Below, piece after piece: positions 27,011-36,007 of a stretch of DNA of 64,000 nucleotides. Location of the stretch: contig NZ_AP023418.1 in the NCBI RefSeq assembly GCF_018408575.1, positions 372,001-436,000 on the forward strand, given 5' to 3'. The stretch's first letter is position 1. Every line of letters begins with the position of its first letter. Below the pieces are notes generated by a model that saw only the letters and a list, made by a program, of their open reading frames with translations, ran no database searches and was not told where the DNA came from. The position numbers and the translations under genes are program-made. This DNA is from Vescimonas coprocola. Its GTDB lineage: Bacteria; Bacillota; Clostridia; Oscillospirales; Oscillospiraceae.

Positions 27011-27136
27011 CGATTGCATGAATTAAAGTTATCGCGAATCTAAACGCTTTTTTCTTTACGAGTGATTTTTTAAATATTTTGTTGGCTATTCTCCTCGTTC
27101 TGTGGTATGGTGTGTTGCTACCAGGAGGTGCAACAC

Positions 27137-27457
27137 ATGAAAACATTACTCAAGGACCTGTACGATTGCTTCTATACTCCGCCAGAGCTCCCAGCACAGA
27201 AGAAGGAAATCGAGGAATGCCATCAGGCACTCATTGAAGTGTTGGAAAAGCCGGAACGGCGGCTGGTGCTGCAGATCATCGACGCCAAAGACCGCATTGT
27301 GGAGGACACATCCATCGACAGCTTTATCTCTGGATTTGAGCTGGCGTGGCGGCTCTCTATGGAACTGAATCAACATGAAAAAGAGCGCTCAGTCTCTCGC
27401 TGTACGGCGAAAAGATTGGGCGCTCTTTCCATGTCCAGAAAGGAAGAAGCAAAATGA
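27137..27457 (+). CDS. Small conserved mobile-element protein
   Basis: The 106-residue acidic helical protein starts MKTLLKDLYDCFYTPP behind AGGAGGTGC. Proteins of this kind are common in integrative elements of Clostridia (possibly the family catalogued as DUF6809); no function is known. The stop overlaps the next start (ATGA). It opens the block of mobilisation genes divergent from the helicase operon. Confidence 0.75.
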   Translation: MKTLLKDLYDCFYTPPELPAQKKEIEECHQALIEVLEKPERRLVLQIIDAKDRIVEDTSIDSFISGFELAWRLSMELNQHEKERSVSRCTAKRLGALSMSRKEEAK

Positions 27458-27918
27458 AGAAGCTAATCACTACTGTAGCCGCATCCGCCGCCTGTCTGGC
27501 CCTGTGTGCCGCCGTGTGGCTGCAGAACGAGCCAGCCGTGGAAACATCTGCGTCGCCTACTTCGCCCGCCGTAATCGCCGCACAGCCCGAAGTTCCGGAG
27601 TTGCCAGAAATTGGAGAAATCATAATGCCAGAGGAAGAAAAGTCGGATGTAACGCAACCGGAGCCAGTCAAAGAAGCTGCCACTGCACTGGGGTCATCGC
27701 CTATTCAAGCGACTCCGTCGGGTGAAGTACAGGCTTCCCCTGAACAGAATGCCACACCACCGCAAGAACCGGGGTCTGCCTCGGCATCATCTGACAGCTC
27801 TCCGTACAACATGGTCTATGTGCCGGGCTTCGGCTGGATAGAAAGTCAAGGCCCCAACCATGTTGAATACGCCGAGGACATGTACGAGAACAGCAATAAA
27901 ATCGGCATCATGGGATAA
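27454..27918 (+). CDS. Exported Pro-rich protein (DUF6550-like)
   Basis: The 154-residue product has an N-terminal signal or anchor (MKKLITTVAASAACLALCAAVW), a low-complexity Pro/Glu/Ser linker and a conserved C-terminus (YVPGFGWIESQGPN followed by VEYAEDMY). Such proteins are repeatedly found in Clostridial integrative elements and resemble DUF6550. Likely anchored outside the membrane; role unknown. Confidence 0.75.
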   Translation: MKKLITTVAASAACLALCAAVWLQNEPAVETSASPTSPAVIAAQPEVPELPEIGEIIMPEEEKSDVTQPEPVKEAATALGSSPIQATPSGEVQASPEQNATPPQEPGSASASSDSSPYNMVYVPGFGWIESQGPNHVEYAEDMYENSNKIGIMG

Positions 27919-27928
27919 ACGAAAAGCA

Positions 27929-27959
27929 GTACGGTATCAGGCCAAGCCTGGTGCCGTAC
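27929..27959. terminator. Bidirectional hairpin between convergent genes
   Basis: A 14-bp stem starting GTACGGTATCAGGC, loop CAA, with two G-T pairs, lies between the stops of the exported protein and the sigma factor genes. Confidence 0.65.
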
Positions 27960-27962
27960 CGC

Positions 27963-28922
27963 TCATTCTGTTTCCTTCTCCAATGTGTCACTGAAAATCT
28001 TATGGACACGGATCAGCGAAACGACCTCGCAGATAAACCGCTCCATCAGTGCCTTTTCGTCCAACCATGTCCTCTGTGGCGTTGTGTACTGCCCAGAATT
28101 CGCTTCGGCTTCCGCCTTGGCCGCACGGATCGCTCTCTGTGCGGAAAGCCACTGTCCGTATGTGCCAGAATACAGATTTTTCCTCAGCTTCTGAAGAGCA
28201 GTCTTATACGCCTTCTCCGCTCCGCTGGGGCCATTGTAGTTGAGATAGATCGCCAGCTCCTGAAAGGTCATGCCGACCTCGTCCGGCTGACCGATGCCGA
28301 GGTAGCTTCGCACCAGATTCAGCTCTCTGGGCGTCAGCACCTCCTCCATCCGCTGCATCAGCAGCGTCCGACGCATGAGGCGGTCATAGGCAACAGCGGG
28401 ATTGCCGCCGCAGCTGACGGAGAACACATCGTCACCTAACTGCTGGACGCAAAACAGCGTCCGGTATTCTTTTATCAACGCCTCGGCTGCCTTGGAGGAT
28501 ACCTTCAACTTTTCGCATACCGCCTTGGTCAATTCTGTCTCTGAGGCATCCTGTGCCTCGACGCAGAGGTATGCCACCCTGCGCAGTTGGCTGCCGCGGC
28601 TGGCTGGGACGGACAGCGGGAAGGCATGCCGCGCGGCGTAGTCAGACAGCGTTGCTTCTATCGCGGGCGTCGCATAGGTCAGCAGCTTCGTTCCGTAGGC
28701 GGGATCAAAGCGCCTCGCCGCGTCCAGCAGTGCCAGCGCCGCCTCCTGCTTCAAATCCTCCATCTCACACAACGGTGTGTACGCCCACGCCAGGTCGGTG
28801 AGGTAGCCCTCGTTCTGTGCGACGAGCCGCTCCGCAGCGTTTTTGTCTCCGGCTTGCATTCGCAACGCCAGCTCTTCATTGCAGGGGCCGTCCCCGGCAA
28901 CGATGTACATATTTTTCGTCAC
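27963..28922 (-). CDS. Sigma-70-family factor of the mobile element
   Basis: The 319-residue protein has sigma region 2 (EDLKQEAALALLDAARRFDPAYG, then LLTYATPAI) and a region 4-like C-terminal helix-turn-helix (LTPRELNLVRSYLG, then MTFQELAIYLNY). The spacing and the LLTYATPAI segment resemble SigB/SigF-type or sporulation sigma factors. Encoded just after the zinc-ribbon gene. It may direct transcription of the element. Confidence 0.8.
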   Translation of the reverse strand: MTKNMYIVAGDGPCNEELALRMQAGDKNAAERLVAQNEGYLTDLAWAYTPLCEMEDLKQEAALALLDAARRFDPAYGTKLLTYATPAIEATLSDYAARHAFPLSVPASRGSQLRRVAYLCVEAQDASETELTKAVCEKLKVSSKAAEALIKEYRTLFCVQQLGDDVFSVSCGGNPAVAYDRLMRRTLLMQRMEEVLTPRELNLVRSYLGIGQPDEVGMTFQELAIYLNYNGPSGAEKAYKTALQKLRKNLYSGTYGQWLSAQRAIRAAKAEAEANSGQYTTPQRTWLDEKALMERFICEVVSLIRVHKIFSDTLEKETE

Positions 28923-28940
28923 AGGAATGGCCCCCCTTCC

Positions 28941-30050
28941 TCATTTCAGCCGATTCTCTGCCTCCGCGTAAATGTGTTCCAATTCCATGTCGTGCGCATA
29001 TCCGTCAGCGGCATAGTCGTTGTCCATCAGCGCCTTGTCCCGGTAGCTCCCCGCCAGATACAGTGCCTCCCGCCGCAGGTCATCGGAGATCTTCCCTCTC
29101 TGGTGATGCTTGCGGATGGTGTCGGTGCGGGTATTGAACAGGCGGTAGACCGGGTGCTGTTTGTTCTGCTCCTTCTGGTGCATCATCGCGCCATACTGCC
29201 GGCAGGTATAGCGGCTGTCCTGCGGGGCGACGCCGTCGCAGTATTTAGGGATGTGGCCGTTAGTGGTCAGAAAGTATCTCCCGCAGCCTTGGCACTGGCT
29301 GGGCGCGTGGCCGTGGTGCAATCCGTTCATCAGGTCATAGGTGTAGAAATCGGTCAGGCGCGGAAAAATCACCCGTTCCACAAACACCATTTCTTTTTCG
29401 TTTTTAGGACTGCGGGCAAACACATAGGAGGAGGACAGCTCCGGGTAGACCGTGAACGGCTCCATATCCAAGCTCTGTAAACTCCGCATCTCATCCCAAA
29501 ACTGCTCGCTGTTGAAGCAGTCATGCGCGGCCACGGCGAAATGTGTTTCGTTCCGTTTTTTCAGACGCCGCAGATAATCCAGCTCAAAGAACCGCCCCGC
29601 TGCATAGAAGTGGTACATGGCGATAGGGATGCGTATAATCCCGACGCAGAATCTCAGAAACTCTGTCTGGAGCTCTGAATTGGGCGTCCGTATTTGCAGG
29701 AGGTTTCTTTCGTCAAACAGGATATTGATCCGGCTCATTTCCTTCTCATAGTCATTGTAGCAAAAGGGCGGATACTTCCAAAGCAGTTCAGTCAGATACA
29801 GTATCCGTTCCCGCAGCTGCGGGAATACCGCCGCAGCGTCCTCATCGCTGCCCTGTACCACCACAGGGAACAGGAAGGTTGGTGCGCCGCCGGCCTGTAT
29901 CAGCTCCGGCAGTTCTTCTTCGGGAATGTTCAGAATGGACATCGCCATGAATCCCGCCGGAAACTCCTGCTCCTGATAAAAGATCTTGTCATTCCAGACA
30001 TCCATTGTGAACTGCGTGAAATCGTTGTTCTGCTGTACTCCCAGCGGCAT
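28941..30050 (-). CDS. DUF6076-like zinc-ribbon protein
   Basis: The 369-residue protein is mostly helical with a single C-terminal zinc-ribbon-like knuckle (CQGCGRYFLTTNGHIPKYCDG) and the tail seen in DUF6076 proteins of Firmicute mobile elements. No catalytic motif was seen. It lies 18 bases before the sigma factor gene and is probably co-transcribed. Function unknown. Confidence 0.75.
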   Translation of the reverse strand: MPLGVQQNNDFTQFTMDVWNDKIFYQEQEFPAGFMAMSILNIPEEELPELIQAGGAPTFLFPVVVQGSDEDAAAVFPQLRERILYLTELLWKYPPFCYNDYEKEMSRINILFDERNLLQIRTPNSELQTEFLRFCVGIIRIPIAMYHFYAAGRFFELDYLRRLKKRNETHFAVAAHDCFNSEQFWDEMRSLQSLDMEPFTVYPELSSSYVFARSPKNEKEMVFVERVIFPRLTDFYTYDLMNGLHHGHAPSQCQGCGRYFLTTNGHIPKYCDGVAPQDSRYTCRQYGAMMHQKEQNKQHPVYRLFNTRTDTIRKHHQRGKISDDLRREALYLAGSYRDKALMDNDYAADGYAHDMELEHIYAEAENRLK

Positions 30051-30197
30051 AGCATCGCCCCCTGTCCCATATCCGTTTTACAGCTGTCCCGCGATATTCT
30101 CATTCTATCAAAAAAGACAGAATAATCAAGTGAAAGGGTTAGAGCCTCGACTGCAGCGAGGTCTCTGCCCTTATTCTTTTATCTGGAGGAACAAAAA

Positions 30198-31265
30198 TTG
30201 AAAAAAGAAAACCGATTACTGACCATCGACGGTGAAACGCTGATGAGTCAGCCGCTCACACCGCTGAACTTCGTGGTGGACACGCTGCTCTCTCAGGGTC
30301 TGCACATCCTCGCGGGCTCACCCAAGGTGGGAAAGTCATGGCTGGCGCTGTGGCTGGCCGTCACGGTGGCGAAGGGCGATCCCGTCTGGGGCATGGGCGT
30401 GAAACAGGGCACCACGCTCTACCTCTGCCTGGAGGACTCCACCCTCCGCATCCAGAACCGTCTGTTCGAGATCACAGAGGACGCCCCCGCCAACGTCCAC
30501 TTCTCCACCAACAGCGATACCCTTGGCAAGGGTCTGGAGGAACAGCTCCGCGCGTTCCTCTCAGAGCACCCCGACACGGTGCTGGTTATCATCGATACGC
30601 TGCAAATGATCCGCGGCGCCGGTTATGACAACACCTACGCAAATGACTACCGTGACCTCTCTGCTCTGAAGCAGATTGCGGATGCCCACGGCATCGCCAT
30701 TTTGCTGATCCATCATCTGCGCAAGGAGAGCGCTGACGATGTGTTCAATCGCATCTCCGGCACCACCGCCATCAGCGGTGCGGTGGATTCCAGCTTCACG
30801 CTGGTGGAGGAACGGCGGGGCAGCGGCAGAGCGAAGCTCTCCTGTATTGGCCGTGACATTGAATACCGGGAGCTGACACTGGAGCGCAACGGTGAAAATG
30901 TATGGGAGCTGGTGTCGGACAGCCGGACACAGCCAGAACTGCTGGGCGACCGCATCATTTATCTTCTCTCTGAACTAATGCGTGAGCGAACCAAATTTAT
31001 CGGCACTCCCACAGAGCTGTCTGAACGAATCGACCCTGTGGGGGTGGAGCGCATGTCACCCAAGAAAGTATCCCGACAGATCCTGCAAAACCTTGACGCA
31101 CTAAGGAAAATCGGCATTTCCGCCGTGGTGCGCCGCAGCAACGGCAAGCGGCTCATCGAGCTGCGCCGTGCCGAAAGTGACGATACACAGGATACCCAAG
31201 TTGTTGACCCTATCGACCCTGCCGATGTCTCAGGCGGTGAGAACGCCCCGTGTTTCGCCCTGTAA
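30198..31265 (+). CDS. RepA-like AAA ATPase
   Basis: The 355-residue RecA-fold ATPase has Walker A AGSPKVGKSW (about residues 39-48), Walker B VLVIIDTLQMI and ILLIHHLRKE, typical of the RepA/AAA_25 group of replicative or plasmid helicases. The N-terminus contains MSQPLTPLNFVVDTLLSQGLHILAG. The start is TTG, 8 bases after CTGGAGGA. It may act in replication of the excised element. Confidence 0.85.
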   Translation: MKKENRLLTIDGETLMSQPLTPLNFVVDTLLSQGLHILAGSPKVGKSWLALWLAVTVAKGDPVWGMGVKQGTTLYLCLEDSTLRIQNRLFEITEDAPANVHFSTNSDTLGKGLEEQLRAFLSEHPDTVLVIIDTLQMIRGAGYDNTYANDYRDLSALKQIADAHGIAILLIHHLRKESADDVFNRISGTTAISGAVDSSFTLVEERRGSGRAKLSCIGRDIEYRELTLERNGENVWELVSDSRTQPELLGDRIIYLLSELMRERTKFIGTPTELSERIDPVGVERMSPKKVSRQILQNLDALRKIGISAVVRRSNGKRLIELRRAESDDTQDTQVVDPIDPADVSGGENAPCFAL

Positions 31266-31780
31266 GCCGCTGTGTGCGCGGTTCGGGGCTGGGGTGGTGT
31301 GTGTATCCGCTGAGGGGATATTCAGCCCGCACAGGGCGAGCACTGCGGCGGCATAAAAACGGCGAATACGCCGCCGTGACCCGTGGGCGTCCAGCGTTTC
31401 AACGGCATGAAGCGCACGCCGAGGGTAGTGATACCACCCCCATGCAGGAACGCCGAAAAAGTGCTGTGTGCAGGAGAAATAATCCCTTAAAAACCGGATG
31501 AAGAAACATTTCATTTCTCTGCCGCAGATGGGAAATTTCTCTGCTTAAGCCGTTATTTCCAATAGGCGCAGGGAGTTTCCTTTTACAGGAGTCTTATCAC
31601 CTCCGTTGGAGGTGGCCAGCATCGCATTTGTCTGGTCTGCGGCGAAGCCGCTGCCCTGCCAAATGCTCTGGGCGGGGCGTGGCCCCACACCCCATTTTCG
31701 GGCAGAAGCCCACACCCACTTGAAGCCCCCCCCAGCTCTCCGAGGGGACGAAAGAAATCATTTCAGAAAGGTCATTGATT
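31266..31780. other. Non-coding stretch before mobC, possible oriT
   Basis: No gene is supported in about 500 bases. The part nearest mobC (about 31620-31740) is rich in short inverted repeats (GGGCGGGGCGTGGCCCC and flanks) as expected for an origin of transfer next to MobC and relaxase genes. This is inference from position. Confidence 0.4.
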
Positions 31781-32086
31781 ATGAAAAAAGATATCAAATT
31801 CAGTACGCGCATGGCGTCCGCCGACCGCGAGAAGATCAAGGCGCTGGCAGCGAAGGCCCATATGTCCATGAGCGACTACGTCACCGCCTGCTGTCTCGGC
31901 AAGCGGATCATTGTCATCGACGGGCAGAAAGAACTGCTCCGCCAGCTCAAGGGCATCGGCAGCAACATCAACCGCCTTACCGTCCTCGCCAACATGGGCA
32001 AGGTGCAGGTCATCGGCCTCGACAAGGCCGCGCAGGAACTGTCCGAGGTCAGCGCCGCTCTGCGGTCAGTCTTGGAAGGTCGGTGA
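31781..32086 (+). CDS. mobC: MobC-family relaxosome protein
   Basis: The 101-residue protein has an N-terminal ribbon-helix-helix pattern (IKFSTRMASADREKIKALAAKAHMSMSDYV) and the C-terminal IGSNINRLTVLAN typical of MobC. It would bind the origin of transfer and help the relaxase nick. It lies six bases ahead of the relaxase gene. Confidence 0.88.
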   Translation: MKKDIKFSTRMASADREKIKALAAKAHMSMSDYVTACCLGKRIIVIDGQKELLRQLKGIGSNINRLTVLANMGKVQVIGLDKAAQELSEVSAALRSVLEGR

Positions 32087-32091
32087 GCCGT

Positions 32092-33075
32092 ATGGCCATC
32101 GTACATTTCGTGAACTACAAGCGGGGCACGCAATCCCACGCCGCCATGCGCAGCGTGATGCTCTACATCATGCAGGAGAAGAAAACCGCATGGGAGGACG
32201 GGCCGCTCATCAGCGGCATCAACTGTCAGCCCCAAAGCGTCTATGACGACTTCCTGAATACCAAGCTGCTCTACCACAAGGACGGCGGCGTGATGTTCTA
32301 CCACATGGTGCAGTGCTTTCCGAAGGGCGCGGCGGTCGATCCCCGGCAGGCCCACGAAGCCGCGCGGCGGCTGGCGGAATACTTCGACGGCTGCGAGGTG
32401 TTGGTCTGCACCCACGTAGACCGGGAGCACATCCATTCTCACTTTCTCATCAACTCGGTCAACTTTGATACCGGACGGAAACTGCATATCGCAAAGGAGC
32501 AGCTCCAGGAACTGCGGCATCGCAACGACATGGTCTGCAGGGAGTTTTCACTTCCTGTGTTTCAACCAAGGGAACAAAAGCAGAAAACAAAGACTATGAC
32601 CATCGGTGAGTATCACACAGCAGCCCGTGGTCAGAGCAAAAAGCTGCAGCTCATGAATATCATCAACGATTGTATGCGCCATGCGTTCACCCGTGAGAAA
32701 TTCATTGCGCTGATGGAGAGCGAGGGCTACAAGGTTCGCTGGGAAAAGTCCCGAAAGAACATCACCTATACCACGCCGAGCGGCTGGCAATGTCGTGACC
32801 GGCTGTTGTTCGGTGACAAATATCTAAAGGAGAACATGGAATATGAATTCAGGATCAGAGAAGAAATTATCTATGGACGAGCTGTTGGAGAAGAACCGTC
32901 CTGCACAGACAGCGCAGACCACATCAGCGCTGACAGTACAGAGCACGCCGCAACCCCTGGCACAGGAGCAGACACCTACTTCCGAAGTGCATCCCACGAA
33001 AGAAGACTGGGGGGGATCTGCAGAGCGACCTCTACACGCTGGGTTACCACGCCGAGAGACAGACCGGCTATCTGA
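32092..33075 (+). CDS. MobP-type relaxase
   Basis: The 327-residue protein has the relaxase fold of PF03432 with the metal-binding HVDREHIHSHFLINSVNF histidine triad and an N-terminal Tyr (LYIMQEKK region). It nicks the origin of transfer and pilots the strand. The true start is the ATG just after mobC; the longer frame runs back through mobC. The last 77 residues overlap another reading frame and pass the G7 tract at 33009-33015, so the true C-terminus is uncertain. Confidence 0.85.
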   Translation: MAIVHFVNYKRGTQSHAAMRSVMLYIMQEKKTAWEDGPLISGINCQPQSVYDDFLNTKLLYHKDGGVMFYHMVQCFPKGAAVDPRQAHEAARRLAEYFDGCEVLVCTHVDREHIHSHFLINSVNFDTGRKLHIAKEQLQELRHRNDMVCREFSLPVFQPREQKQKTKTMTIGEYHTAARGQSKKLQLMNIINDCMRHAFTREKFIALMESEGYKVRWEKSRKNITYTTPSGWQCRDRLLFGDKYLKENMEYEFRIREEIIYGRAVGEEPSCTDSADHISADSTEHAATPGTGADTYFRSASHERRLGGICRATSTRWVTTPRDRPAI

Positions 33076-33347
33076 AGAAGGCCAGCGAACTGCAGGAGCA
33101 GTTCCCGACCCGGACACAGGTGGACGAGCTGCTGAAAGTGCTGAAGCATCTGGAGCAGATGGCCGAACAGGCTGGGAAGCCGAAAGAGAAGCGTTCTTCT
33201 CTGCCCAATATCAAACTACCCAGGCTGCATCTGCCGCACCTGGATGGTCCGACATGGATAGTCCTGCTGATGGCGCTGGCGGCGTTGTTTCTGCTGTGGT
33301 GGGCCTGGGCTGGAGACTGGAACAATCTCAGTCTGCTGAGCCTGTGA
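32843..33347 (+). pseudogene. Membrane-anchored mobilisation-linked protein, frameshifted at G7
   Basis: The first part (MNSGSEKKLSMDELLEKNRP to HPTKEDW) is open in one frame and the rest (DLQSDLYTLGYHAERQTGYLKK to a C-terminal membrane anchor PTWIVLLMALAALFLLWW) in another. Removing one base from the seven G at 33009-33015 joins them into one protein of about 168 residues. Small tail-anchored proteins like this follow relaxase genes in related elements. It may be a true frameshift, a phase-variable tract or a base-calling error. Confidence 0.65.
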
Positions 33348-33361
33348 CGGACAGCACCACC

Positions 33362-33475
33362 ATGCATTATCACGCAGACAGAAAAACGCTGCGCAAAGAA
33401 AAGGAAAAGAAGATTGCCCTCGGTCAGAAAGAGGACGATCACGAAGAAGAACGGAGTTGGCAGCAGACCATGTGA
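33362..33475 (+). CDS. Possible 37-residue basic/acidic peptide
   Basis: A short frame starting MHYHADRKTLRKEKEKKI ends inside the loop of the following terminator. It has a highly charged composition and no recognisable domain. The upstream ribosome binding site is weak, so this is a tentative call. Confidence 0.35.
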   Translation: MHYHADRKTLRKEKEKKIALGQKEDDHEEERSWQQTM

Positions 33476-33490
33476 CGGTCTGCTATTTTT
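33462..33490 (+). terminator. Terminator closing the relaxase operon
   Basis: AGCAGACC and GGTCTGCT form an 8-bp stem followed by ATTTTT. Confidence 0.8.
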
Positions 33491-33524
33491 GTTGCCCGAA
33501 TTGGTTTTGGGGGAAAGGAATGCT

Positions 33525-33803
33525 ATGAAAAGTGAATTCGAAGTGTATATGGAGACAGGTATTCTGGGTGGTTATATTCCGGAGCGAGCAATCGGCTACC
33601 GGGATGACAATACAATCACGCCGATCTACCGGGATACATCCTATCACGAAACGGAACGTGGTATGGAGCTGCGTCGGGAGATGATCGTGGGCGGACGAAA
33701 ATTCTTTGTCCGTTCCATCTTCTCTACCGCAGAGAAAGCGAAAACACCTACGGAGCAGATGCTCCAAATCATCGACAGTGATTTGGGAAAAGGTTCGATT
33801 TGA
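33525..33803 (+). CDS. Small conserved mobile-element protein
   Basis: The 92-residue protein (MKSEFEVYMETGILGGYIPE) starts behind GGGGGAAAGG. Similar short proteins precede serine recombinase genes in Clostridial elements; no domain is recognised. Function unknown. Confidence 0.65.
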   Translation: MKSEFEVYMETGILGGYIPERAIGYRDDNTITPIYRDTSYHETERGMELRREMIVGGRKFFVRSIFSTAEKAKTPTEQMLQIIDSDLGKGSI

Positions 33804-33873
33804 GGATAGACATTGGGCAGGAGATACGGTATGTTAGTTGTTGCCGTATCGGCTTGCCCGGAAAGGAGTAGCA

Positions 33874-34080
33874 ATGGCAAGCAACGAAAAATATACCATC
33901 CTCTATGGCCGGCTGAGTCAGGAGGATACGCAGAAAACAAATAAGACGGATGACTCGAACAGTATCCAGAATCAAGAGTTACTATGTAGAGGGTGGTTTC
34001 TCCCACCTAATACATATGACTGCGGCTCATTTGTGGTGAATGGAACAGCAGTTGTAGGAAAGGAGACAAAAAACTTATAA
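33874..34080 (+). pseudogene. Large serine recombinase, N-terminal stub
   Basis: The ATG follows GAAAGGAG and the first 37 residues are a normal resolvase start, with the catalytic Ser in ILYGRLSQED and SNSIQNQELL. Resemblance then stops and an unrelated tail leads to a stop. The other roughly 500 residues of such a recombinase are absent here. The break at about 33.98 kb is probably where the following tnpV-bearing element was inserted. Confidence 0.75.
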
Positions 34081-34115
34081 CCGCTGCAAATCAACACAAA
34101 AAGGAGCTGAACTTT

Positions 34116-34487
34116 ATGAAATCTCTATTTGAGGAAATGGGCGGCACTTACCGTCAGGAGGGTGATTATCTTATCCCGAACCTTGCGCTGCCGGACGAAC
34201 CAGAATACCAGATCGGCAAGTACGGGCGTATGCGCCGCAACTATCTGAAAGAACATCGTCCGGTTCTCTATGCAAGCCTGCTCACAAGCGGAACGCTGCA
34301 TCGGCACCTTGCCGAGATCGACCAAGCCTGCAACGAGCGTATGGCAATCATCGTTTCCGATATGGCAAGGCAGGAAGATGTGACCGAAGCGCTCAAAGCC
34401 GCCGACCAAATGGAATGGGTGCGCCGCATGAACAGCATCCGCAGCCGTGCTGAGGAAATTGTTCTGACTGAACTTGTATATAACTGA
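34116..34487 (+). CDS. tnpV: TnpV-like transposon protein
   Basis: The 123-residue protein (MKSLFEEMGGTYRQEGDYLIPNL) matches the TnpV family of Tn4451/Tn4453-like elements, small helical proteins whose exact role is unclear. A strong AAGGAG lies 9 bases upstream and a terminator follows. Confidence 0.85.
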   Translation: MKSLFEEMGGTYRQEGDYLIPNLALPDEPEYQIGKYGRMRRNYLKEHRPVLYASLLTSGTLHRHLAEIDQACNERMAIIVSDMARQEDVTEALKAADQMEWVRRMNSIRSRAEEIVLTELVYN

Positions 34488-34489
34488 TG

Positions 34490-34535
34490 AACGCCCGTTA
34501 TTGGCTGCATGGCCGATAACGGGCGTTCTCTTATT
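34490..34535 (+). terminator. Terminator after tnpV
   Basis: A 12-bp perfect stem (AACGCCCGTTAT and its complement) with a 14-base loop is followed by CTCTTATTCTTT. Confidence 0.75.
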
Positions 34536-36007
34536 CTTTGGGCAATACGAACCTATATTTGCCCTTGCCTTGACCGGCAACAGGTTCTATTAGTCCTGCG
34601 CTTTTGAGCTTATCTATCAATGCACCTGCCGGTGAGGAGGGTTACACCCGCGAGATTCATAATATCCGCTCGTGCAAATGCAGCGTCAAAACCAAATTTA
34701 TGATACAGCTTTAGCATTGTTTCCTTGGTGCTTGCTTTCGCTTTCAGCCCTAAAAGGAATGTTTCAAACAGCTGGTTTTTCTCAGAAACAACTGCTTTCT
34801 GCTCATCAAACAACTGGTTTTCATCCGAAATACTCGTTTTATCAATGGATTGCCCATAATTCAGGTTGTACAGCGTCACTTGGAATGAGGTAACATCCGA
34901 GTAGAATTTAGGCTCCAACTCAGCACGGTAGTTGTGGGCGGCATGATAGGATTCCGTGATCTTCTTAAAACCACTGCCCTGCCGCTCCATATAGCCCAAT
35001 CTGCCGAAAATATCTGCAAGGACGGGATTGCGTCGTGTGGAGGAAATGCTGGACAGGTCTCGTTCCTGTATTCGCGTACCGTCGGGCATACCACCGGGAG
35101 AATAAATGGTAAGGCGGTCATCGTAAATATCAATGTGTACCTCGCTGCCCAATATCAGATAGTCGCGGTGGATCAGCGCATTGACAAGCGCCTCAAAAAC
35201 GCTTCGTTCGCAGTAGTCGGGCATCTCAACACGAGAATCGGCAGTTTTCTTCCAGCGCGTTTTCATATTCCGCTTGACAAAGCTGACACCCTCATTGAGC
35301 AGGATGATCAGGCTACCGGAGAATTCTGCGCTGTCAAGTGCATCCACCATGCCGCCGCTTTTATCAAGGCCGTTCCAGCGTGTGCAGAACAGGCGGGAAT
35401 GCCGGATGGGAGAATCATCTGCAAGCAAAGCGCCCGCATTGGTCAGCTTGCCGTGTTCGTCCCGCATATCGAAGGAATCGAACAGCTTTTCTTCCATGCT
35501 GTTGCCCGTCCAAGCCTTATACCGTTCGCGCAGCTTGGAAAAAGCGTAATCCTTGAAATCATACTCGGAAACCAGTTCGTCATAAGTGCGGTGCATTCCC
35601 TTGAGAATCAGTTGGTTCAGCGCATAGGACGGGGCGATCACGCTTTCATTGCCGATGCGGATATACGCCTCCATAATGCCGTCCGCTTTGTAGTAATACG
35701 GTGTGGAGCGCCCTGCTGACACAGACAGCACAAGAATGTCCTTGCCGTCCTCCCGCTCCGGTGCGAGGACAAAACTCGGATAAGGCGTGATACGCTCTTT
35801 GATCAACCGGCTGATTGCCTCTGCATCGGTCTGTGCATCGTCTAAGCCGACAGCATTTCTGTCATTATCAATACCAAAAAACAGCGTACCGCCAATTCCG
35901 TTTGCAAACGCACTGACGCTTTTGAGCCAGCTTTTCGGCTTCTTTACCTCCAGCGCGACCTTGAAATCACATTCGGTCGCTTCTGCGATCCAGCGGTCAA
36001 TCATCAT
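34531..36007 (-). pseudogene. AlbA_2/HATPase_c_4 transcription regulator, frameshifted near the 3' end
   Basis: The protein has an N-terminal AlbA_2 (Schlafen-like) domain (SVSAFANGIGGTLFFGIDND) and an HATPase_c_4 region (FEALVNALIHRDY, YSPGGMPDG, RNPVLADIFGRLGYMERQGSG). The open frame ends at 34610 after LAGVTLLTG, but adding one C in the CCCTCC run near 34640 continues a winged-helix end (SSPAGALIDKLKSAGLIEPV to VLPKE) to a stop at 34531. So the last domain is out of frame. Such proteins are common putative regulators in Firmicutes. The start overlaps the preceding gene (ATGATGATTGA). Confidence 0.75.
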
